From Geomonas sp. Red32 (GTDB taxonomy: Bacteria > Desulfobacterota > Desulfuromonadia > Geobacterales > Geobacteraceae), in the NCBI RefSeq assembly GCF_023652955.1, contig NZ_JAKLOY010000002.1:186001-250000 (forward strand): a stretch of DNA of 64,000 nt. The letters are read 5' to 3'. The translations under genes were made by a program, and so were the position numbers. Of the stretch, positions 52,106 to 60,600 are shown in pieces (the first letter of the stretch is position 1; the number at the start of each line of letters is the position of its first letter). The notes under the pieces are model-generated. The model was not told the DNA's origin. It saw nothing but the letters and a program-made list of their open reading frames with translations, and did no database searches.

Positions 52106-52792
52106 ATGAGACCGATAACGCTGGTGGCGTGCGCCCTTACCTTCTGCACGCTCATGGGCGGATGCAAGAAAGAGGAACCGGCAACCGCGCGACAGCCCGC
52201 CGACCAGCCTAAGGCGGAAGGGACCATCGTGGCAGTCGGAGACAGCCTCACCGCCGGTTACGGGGTGAAGGAGGACGAGGCTTACCCGGCCCAACTGGAG
52301 AGGAAACTCGAGGCCGCAGGCTACCACTGGAAGGTGGTCAACGCCGGGATCAGCGGCGAGACCTCGTCGGGAGCGCTCTCGCGGATCGACTGGATCCTCA
52401 AGCTCAAACCGGACATCGTCATCCTGGAGACCGGCGCCAACGACGGATTGCGCGGCATCGACCCCGCGGTAGTCAAGCGGAACATCGACCGTATTGTCAC
52501 CGGACTGCAGGCCCACGGCGTCGAGGTGGTGCTGGCGGGGATGCAAATGCTCACCAACATGGGAACCGGTTACACCACGTCATTCGTGAAGATCTACCCC
52601 GAGGCCGCTCAGGCACATCACCTCATCCTCGTCCCCTTTTTCCTCACAGGGGTGGCGGGCGACGCGAGCCTCAACCTTTCGGACGGCATTCATCCCACCG
52701 CAAACGGATACAAAATCGTCACTGAGACAGTCTATCCGTATACCGTAAAAGCCATTGAGAGAAAACGGTCGAAGAAACAGAGCGGAAGCTGA
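52106..52792 (+). CDS. GDSL lipase/esterase, TesA-like, predicted lipoprotein
   Basis: A 228-residue SGNH hydrolase. A lipoprotein signal (MRPITLVACALTFCTLMGGC, Cys20) means it is probably membrane-anchored, unlike soluble periplasmic TesA. Catalytic blocks: GDSLTAGYGV (Ser), NAGISGETSSG, ETGANDGLRG (Asn) and DGIHPTANGY (Asp/His). It cleaves acyl esters or thioesters. It lies 117 bp after the YbbP-like permease in a ybbA-ybbP-tesA arrangement, suggesting removal of acyl groups from what the transporter handles. The ATG at 52106 has GGGGGA upstream. Confidence 0.93.
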   Translation: MRPITLVACALTFCTLMGGCKKEEPATARQPADQPKAEGTIVAVGDSLTAGYGVKEDEAYPAQLERKLEAAGYHWKVVNAGISGETSSGALSRIDWILKLKPDIVILETGANDGLRGIDPAVVKRNIDRIVTGLQAHGVEVVLAGMQMLTNMGTGYTTSFVKIYPEAAQAHHLILVPFFLTGVAGDASLNLSDGIHPTANGYKIVTETVYPYTVKAIERKRSKKQSGS

Positions 52793-52831
52793 ATTTACCT
52801 ACTGTTACGCTCGAACTTTTCACCTCCAGAC

Positions 52832-52870
52832 TTGCCTTTTCGACCATTTTAATGTAAACATGGTCTGTTT
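52832..52870 (+). promoter_or_regulatory. Candidate promoter and operator of the pfa operon
   Basis: TTGCCT (52832-52837), 17 bases, then TAAACA (52855-52860), a weak sigma-70 pair. Overlapping it is the inverted repeat AAACA-TGGTC-TGTTT (52856-52870), the size and position of a repressor operator. It is 86 bases upstream of pfaD in an AT-richer stretch. No regulator gene is adjacent, and the hexamers are poor. Confidence 0.3.
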
Positions 52871-52955
52871 TAAGGGAGGATTTCCAAGCCTCGTACTACT
52901 GCCCTCCGACCACCCATGGACCCGCTAGAAAACATCGGCAACAGGAGTAGCACGT

Positions 52956-54617
52956 TTGAACCAGTTTTCTTTTAGTTATGACGCGTCCGGCCACTCCGCC
53001 CATACCCTGGGAACAGGTTCCGCCGCCGGGGACACCGGGCTTGACCACGCCGCGCTCAAGGAAGCCCTCCGCTCGGTCCGTCACCCCCTCTACCTGGTCC
53101 ACCAGGACGGCGTGCTCACCCCCGAACTGGCCCGCACCGGCCAGGGCGCCCCGTTAGCCCGCGAGGGTGCGCGAGTGGTAGCCTTTGCCCCCCCTTCCCT
53201 TCCCGAACATCTGGGCGATCCCTCTTTCTGCCGCGAGCTCGGCATCCGCTTCCCCTATCTCGGCGGCTCGATGGCCAAGGGGATCAGTTCCGCCGCCATC
53301 GCCGAAGAACTCGGGCGCGCCGGGATGCTCGGGATGTTCGGCGCCGCAGGGCTTCCCCTTCGCCAGGTCGAAGACGCCGCCGACCGGCTGGCATCCTCCC
53401 TCGGAAAGATCCCCTACGGCTTCAACCTTATCCACTCCCCCCACGAGCCCGACCTGGAGCGTGAACTGGCCGAGCTCTACATCCGCAAAGGGGTCCGCAT
53501 CGTAGAGGCCTCGGCCTTCCTTGCCCTGACGCTCCCGCTCGTTCGCTACCGGGTGCATGGGATCAGGCGCGAGGCCGACGGACGTATCGTCGCTCCCAAC
53601 CGGATCATCGCCAAGGTCTCCCGCGAGGAGCTGGCGGCGAAGTTCTTCGCCCCCGCCCCCGAGAAGTTTCTCCGCGAACTGGTTGCCAACGGATCCATCA
53701 CCGAGGAGCAGGCCGAACTGGCCGCCCAGATCCCGCTGGCCCAGGACGTCACCGCCGAGGCCGATTCCGGCGGACATACCGACAACCGCCCCGCCATCGC
53801 CCTCTTCCCGACCATCGCTTCCCTGGCCTCCCGGCTCCAGCAAACGCACGGCTACGACGTGAAGCTCCGGGCCGGCCTGGCCGGAGGGATCTCCACCCCG
53901 GCTTCAGCCGCTGCCGCCTTCGCCATGGGCGCCGCCTACATCATGACCGGCTCGGTCAACCAGGCCTGCGTCGAATCGGGCACCTCCGACGCCGTCAGGG
54001 GGATGCTGGCCGACACCCGCCAGGCCGACGTCATCATGGCCCCCGCCGCCGACATGTTCGAGATGGGGGTCACCGTCCAGGTGCTGAAGCGCGGAACCAT
54101 GTTCCCGATGCGGGCGGCCAAGCTCTACGAGTTCTACCGCGCCTACCGGTCGCTGGAGGAGATCCCGGCCGCCGAACGGGAGAAGCTGGAAAAGACCTTC
54201 TTTCAGGCGACCTTCGACCAGATCTGGCGCGACACCCGCAGCTACTTCCTGACCCGCGACCCCTCCCAGGTCGAACGCGCCGAGCGCGACCCGAAACACC
54301 TGATGGCGCTGGTCTTCCGCTGGTACCTCGGCATGGCCGCCCATTGGGCCAAGGATGGGGCCGAACAACGCCGGATGGATTACCAGGTCTGGTGCGGACC
54401 CGCCATGGGAGCATTCAACGAATGGGCCACCGGGTCGTTCCTGGAGCCCCCCGCCAACCGCAAGGTCGTTGACGTCGCCCTCAACATCCTGCACGGTGCG
54501 GCGCAGCTCAACCGCGCCAACGTTCTCCGCAGCCAAGGCATCCAGCTCCCCCAGGACGCCCTGACGGTCGAGCCTCTCGAACTAGCCAAGATCAAGGAGT
54601 ATCTTGTTGAAAACTGA
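52956..54617 (+). CDS. pfaD: PfaD-type trans-acting enoyl reductase
   Basis: A 553-residue FMN-dependent TIM-barrel enzyme of the PfaD/FabK-like group, which reduces enoyl intermediates on the carriers of a pfa synthase. Markers are VRHPLYLVHQDG near the N-terminus, GGSMAKGISSAAIAEELGR, IPYGFNLIHSP, LRAGLAGGISTPASAAAAFA (flavin phosphate region), QADVIMAPAADMFEMGV and WCGPAMGAFNEW. Length matches PfaD (about 540). It starts with TTG (GGAG upstream) because no ATG fits. The pfaA start lies within its last codons, so translation is coupled. It is the first gene of the cluster. Confidence 0.93.
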   Translation: MNQFSFSYDASGHSAHTLGTGSAAGDTGLDHAALKEALRSVRHPLYLVHQDGVLTPELARTGQGAPLAREGARVVAFAPPSLPEHLGDPSFCRELGIRFPYLGGSMAKGISSAAIAEELGRAGMLGMFGAAGLPLRQVEDAADRLASSLGKIPYGFNLIHSPHEPDLERELAELYIRKGVRIVEASAFLALTLPLVRYRVHGIRREADGRIVAPNRIIAKVSREELAAKFFAPAPEKFLRELVANGSITEEQAELAAQIPLAQDVTAEADSGGHTDNRPAIALFPTIASLASRLQQTHGYDVKLRAGLAGGISTPASAAAAFAMGAAYIMTGSVNQACVESGTSDAVRGMLADTRQADVIMAPAADMFEMGVTVQVLKRGTMFPMRAAKLYEFYRAYRSLEEIPAAEREKLEKTFFQATFDQIWRDTRSYFLTRDPSQVERAERDPKHLMALVFRWYLGMAAHWAKDGAEQRRMDYQVWCGPAMGAFNEWATGSFLEPPANRKVVDVALNILHGAAQLNRANVLRSQGIQLPQDALTVEPLELAKIKEYLVEN

Positions 54618-57600
54618 CGAAATCAAACCCGCCGCCCGCAAAGGAAACGAGCTGGCCATCATCGGTATCGGCTGCCTCTTCCCCAAGGCCGAGGATCGTA
54701 CCGGATACTGGGCCAACATCGCCGAAGGCATCGATGCCATTACCGAGGTCCCCGACACCCACTGGGCGGTCGAAGATTACTTCGACCAGGACCAGAAGAG
54801 CCCGGACCGCACCTATGGCCGCCGCGGAGGTTTCCTCTCCCCCGTCGATTTCAACCCGATGGAGTTCAACATCCCTCCCAACGTTTTGGAGGCGATCGAC
54901 AGCTCCCAGCTCCTCGGCCTGGTGGCCGCCGGCCAGGCGCTCAAGGACGCCGGTTACGGCCCCGACCGCACCTTCGACAAGGCCCGCGCCAGCGTCATCC
55001 TCGGCGTCACCGGCACCCTTGAGCTGGTGATCCCCCTGGGCGCCCGCCTCGGCCACCCGATCTGGCGTTCGGCCCTCAAGGACGCAGGGGTGGACGAAGC
55101 GGTCGCCAAGGACGTCGTGGAGCGGATCGCCGACTCCTACGTCTCCTGGCAGGAGAACTCCTTCCCGGGCCTGCTCGGCAACGTGGTCGCCGGCCGCATC
55201 AGCAAGAACTTCGACCTGGGCGGCACCAACTGCGTGGTGGATGCCGCCTGCGGCAGCTCGCTTGCCGCTCTTAACCTCGCCGCCCTGGAGCTCACCTCCG
55301 GCAAATCCGACATCGTGGTGACCGGCGGGATCGATACCTTCAACGACATCTTCATGTACATGTGCTTCAGCAAAACCCCGGCGCTCTCCCCGGCCGGGAA
55401 CGCGAAGCCCTTTGACGTCTCCGCCGACGGAACCATCTTAGGCGAAGGGCTGGGGCTCGTGGTGCTGAAGCGGCTCGCCGACGCCGAACGCGACGGCGAC
55501 CGGGTCTATGCGGTGGTCACTGGCATCGGCTCCTCCAGCGACGGCAAAGGGGACGCCATCTACGCCCCCAGCGCATCCGGCCAGAAGAATGCACTCGTCT
55601 CCGCCTACGCTGCCGCCGGGGTAACTCCCGACAGCATCTCGATGATCGAGGCGCACGGAACCGGCACCAAGGTCGGCGATGCCGTCGAGATCTCCGCCCT
55701 GCGCGAGGTGTACGGCAAGGCGGACAAGCCGTGGTGCGCGCTCGGTTCGGTTAAGTCCCAGATCGGCCACACCAAGGCCGCGGCAGGCGCCGCCGGTCTC
55801 ATCAAGGCCGCCATGGCCTTGCACCACAAGGTGATCCCGCCGACCATCAAGGTCCAGACCCCGCAAAAAGAGGTGGTCGCCGGGAATTCCCCCTTCTACA
55901 TCCCGACCCAGAAGCGTCCCTGGTTCCCGCGCCCCGGCATCCCCCGGCGTGCAGCGGTCAGCGCCTTCGGCTTCGGCGGTTCCAACTTCCACCTGGTGCT
56001 CGAAGAGTTCCGCGCCGAGAAGAACGTGGCTGACTGGGACGGCCACAGCCAAATCATTCCCCTGTCCGGCGCAACCCCGGCGGTCCTCTCTTCCGCCCTC
56101 GGGCAACTGGAGAGCGTGGCCTCTTCGTGGAATGCACTGAGGGATCTCGCGGCGACGCTGCGCAAGAATTTCGACCCGGCCGCCCCCTGCCGCCTCGCGA
56201 TCGCGGCGGAGAGGAACAAGACCAATCTCGCCGCTATCGTAAAGAACGCCCGCGCCATGCTGGAGAAAAACCCGAAGGGGGCCTGGCAGACCCCGGACGG
56301 CGCCTTCTATGCCTGCGGCGCCAACAGCGGCAAGCTCGGCGTGGTCTTCCCCGGCCAGGGCTCCCAGTACACCGGGATGCTGAACGACCTCTGCTGCCGT
56401 TTCCCGCAGGTCATGAGCAGCGTCGTCAACGCCAATGACGGCTTCCTGGCCGAAAACGGCGCTTTCCTCTCCGACCTCATCTACCCGATCTCCGCCTTCG
56501 ACGCCGAGACACGTAACCGGCAGGAAGAAGAGCTGAGGTCCACCGAGGCCGCCCAGCCCGCCATTGGCGCCACCAGCCTCGGCGCCCTCCGTCTCGTCCA
56601 GGATTTCGGTATCGTCCCCGCCGCCGTCGCCGGTCACAGCTACGGTGAGCTCACCGCCCTCTGCGCGGCCGGAAAGATCGGCGAGGAGAGCCTGCACGCC
56701 CTCTCGCGCCTGCGTGGCCGCCTGATGGGCGAAGGAAAAGGCGACAAGGGGAGCATGCTCGCGGTGGCCGCCCCGCTCGCCAAGGTGAGCGAGGTCATCA
56801 AGGAAGAGAAACTCGACCTGGTGATCGCCAACAAGAACGCCCCGACCCAGGCTGTCCTTTCGGGCAAGACCGAGGAGATCGTGCGGGCGAAGGATGTCTT
56901 CACCGCCCGCGGCATGACCTGCAAACAGCTTCCGGTAGCCGCCGCGTTCCACAGTGCGCTGGTTGCCGATGCCGCCAAACCGTTCCTGGCCGCCCTCGAG
57001 AAGGTGGAGATCAAGAAGGGCGAGATCCCGGTCTACGCCAACACCACCGCCGCCGAGTACCCCGCCGACCAGGCTGCCGCCAAGGCCCTGCTGGCCGGTC
57101 AACTGGCCAAACCGGTGGAGTTCGTGGCCGAGATCGAGGCGATGTACCAGGCAGGGATCACTACGTTCGTTGAGGTGGGCCCCGGCAACCGGCTGAGCGG
57201 ACTCGTTCAGGCCATCCTCGGAGACCGTCCGCACCAGGCCATCGCCATCGACTCCTCCTCCGGCAAGCGCGCCGGAATCGCCGACCTCGCCCGCGCGCTC
57301 TCCCAACTGGCGGCGGCCGGGTTCCCGGTCAAGCTCGCCGCCTGGGATGAAGGGCATGTTCCGGCGGTGGCTGGCAAGAAGAAGCTCATGACGGTGCCGA
57401 TCTCCGGCGCCAACTACGTGAAGCCGAAGGCGAAGAAGCCGCCGGTCCAGCGTCCCGCCGTGACCGCCCAGGTTGCGGCACCTGCGGCAGCCCCGGCGGC
57501 ACAGCCCACTGCGGGCATCCAGCCGGCACTGGCGGCACAGGCTGCACCCGCCGCCCCCCAGGTTGCCACCGCTTCGCAGGCGTTCGCGAACAGTTCGCAA

Positions 57601-60600
57601 CCGCAGGCCGTTCGCCCGGTCGCAGCGCAGGTTCCGCCGACGGTCCTCAGCGAGACTCTGCGGATGACCAGGGAAAGCATGGCGATCCTTCAGAGGATGC
57701 AGGAGGATACCGCACAATTGCACCGCAGGTTCCTGGAAGGCCAGGAAACCGCGGCGAAGACCTTCCAGACCCTGCTGGAGCAGCAGCAACGCATCATTTC
57801 CAGTGGCGTGGCCGCTTATCCGGCAGCTCTGTCATTCGCCTCCGCCCCAGCCGCGGCCCCGATGCAGGCCCCGATTACGGCCAGCCCGGCTCCGGTTGCA
57901 GCACAGCAGGCACCGGCCCAGGCGCAGGCTCGTCAGGCATCCGTTGCACCGGCAGCCCAGGCGGCTCCGGTTGCAGCTCCGGTGGCGGCAGTTATCGCCC
58001 CGGCTCCGGCACCGATGGCTGCTACCCCGGCAGCCGGACCTTCCAAGGTCACCGAGACGCTGCTGGCTGTGGTCAGCGAGAAAACCGGCTACCCGGTGGA
58101 GATGCTCGAGCTCGACATGGGGATGGATTCGGATCTGGGCATTGACTCGATCAAGCGGGTGGAGATCCTTTCGGCGCTCCAGGAGCGGCTTCCCGGCTCC
58201 CCGGTGATCGGGCCGGAGCACCTGGGAACTTTGAGGACGTTGGGGGATATCGCCGGGCATCTTTCGGCAGGTATGGCTTCGGCACCCCATTCTCACCCTG
58301 TCTCTCCCCTTGAAGGGGCTGGTACCATTGGCGCGGCTGCAGCGTCGGCGCCTGCGGCACAGGTCACGGAAACACTGCTGGCTGTCGTGAGCGAGAAAAC
58401 CGGCTACCCGGTGGAGATGCTCGAGCTCGACATGGGGATGGACTCGGATCTCGGCATCGACTCGATCAAGCGGGTCGAGATCCTTTCCGCTCTGCAGGAA
58501 AGGCTTCCGGGTTCCCCGGTCATTGGACCGGAGCACCTGGGGACACTGAGGACATTGGGGGACATCGCCGGGCACCTCGCGAAGGGGGGCGGGCTGCAAG
58601 GGACTCAAGGGACCAAAGGGACCCAAGGGAGCGTGGTAAGCTTCGACGTCACTGCGGTTTTGCTTGAGGTGGTGAGCGAGAAGACCGGGTATCCGGTGGA
58701 TATGCTTGAGCTTGAGATGGGGATGGATTCCGACCTGGGGATCGACTCCATCAAACGGGTCGAGATCCTCTCCACCTTGCAGGAACGGCTGCCGGGTTCC
58801 CCCACCATCGGACCGGAGCACCTGGGGACTCTGAGAACGCTGGGCGACATCGCCGGGCATCTTGCCAATGGTGTCGGCCGCCAAGGGACTCAAGGGACTC
58901 AAGGGACTCAAGGGACTCAAGGGACCCAAGGGACTCAAGGGTGCCTGGAAAGCTCCGACGTCGCTGCGGTACTTCTTGAGGTTGTGAGCGAAAAGACCGG
59001 GTATCCGGTTGACATGCTCGAGCTTGAGATGGGGATGGATTCCGATCTCGGCATCGATTCCATCAAGCGGGTCGAGATCCTCTCGACGCTCCAGGAGCGG
59101 CTTCCCGGCTCACCCACCATCGGCCCGGAGCACCTGGGAACGTTGAGGACGTTGGGGGATATCGCTGGGCACCTGTCGGCTGGCATGGCTTCGGTACCCC
59201 ATCCTCACCCTGTCGGGGAGGGTACCATTCTCCCGGCGGCAGGGGCAAGTTCTGCTACCCAGGCGGGGCTGATTCAGGGCCAGGATGTGGCGGCCGTGCT
59301 TCTCGAAGTTGTGAGCGAGAAAACGGGGTACCCGGTCGACATGCTGGAACTGGAAATGGGGATGGACTCCGATCTCGGGATCGACTCCATCAAGCGGGTC
59401 GAGATCCTTTCCACTCTCCAGGAGCGGCTCCCGGGATCCCCTAACATCGGGCCGGAACACCTCGGCACCCTCAGAACGCTGGGGGATATCGCATCCTTCC
59501 TCGACGGAGCCACTGCCGGGGCTCCTCAGGCTGCCCCGGCACCTGCCGCTCAGCAGCCTTCAGCTCCCGAACAGGCGGCTACCGTAGCCTCCAAAGTCGA
59601 ACCGGCTAAAGCTGCCAAAGCTGAACCGGCCATCGTCCATCCTATCGAGAGAAGCACGGTCGTCCCGGCCGCCCTGACCGAGGAGGACGACGCAGATGCC
59701 ATCACGCTGGCGAATGACAGCGAAATCTGGGTTACCGACGACCAATCCCCGTTCACCGCCGAACTCTGCAGCATCCTCCTCGAGCATGGCTGCACCGTTC
59801 GCAAGATCGACCCCGCCAATGCCCACCAGACGGTCCCGACCGGCAAGCTCTCCGGCTTGATCGTCTCGGCACCGGTCAGCGGGACCGACGACCTGTTCCT
59901 AAAGAACGCCTTCCAGCTCCTCAAGAACGCCTCCGAGGCGCTCATCCAGACCGGGAAGGACGAGGAAGACGCCGTATTTGTCACCGTCTCCAGGCTCGAC
60001 GGCGCCTTCGGGTTCGGAGACGAGGCTTCCCTCAAGGATCCGCTTTCCGGTGGACTCGCCGGCCTGGCCAAAACCGCCGCACGCGAGTGGCCGGAAGTTT
60101 CCTGCAAAGCCATCGACCTCGGAGCCTTCCCGCACCAGTCGGCAGCCGCCAGCGCCGTGGTTCTCGAATTGCTGCGCCGCGGCCCGGTAGAAGTCGGCCT
60201 CTCCCCGGCAGGCAGGGTCGGCCTCAAAACCGAGATCCTCGCCGAAACCTCCGCTCCGGAAACGCCCGCCGTTGAAACAGGCGACGTGGTCGTCATCACC
60301 GGCGGCGGGCGTGGCGTCACTGCGGCGGCGGCCCTCGCCCTGGCTGAGCAATACCACCCATTCCTGGTCCTCCTTGGCCGCTCCCCGGAACCGGAAGAGG
60401 AACCGGCCTGGCTGGTCCCCCTGACCGAGGAGAGCGAGATCAAGCGGGCCATCATGCAGCAGGCGACCGGAAAGCTTCACCCGCGCGAGATAGAGGAGCG
60501 TTACCGCGCCGTATCGGCCGCCCGTGAGCTGCGGGATACCCTCTCCAAGATCTCCGCTACCGGCACCGAAGTCATCTACCGCTCGGTCGACATCCGCGAC

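Noticed and set aside
55438..57789. A 780-codon antisense open frame within pfaA (and another at 59899-61902)
   Set aside because: These are shadows of high-GC third positions in pfaA; no domain, start signal or conserved motif supports them.
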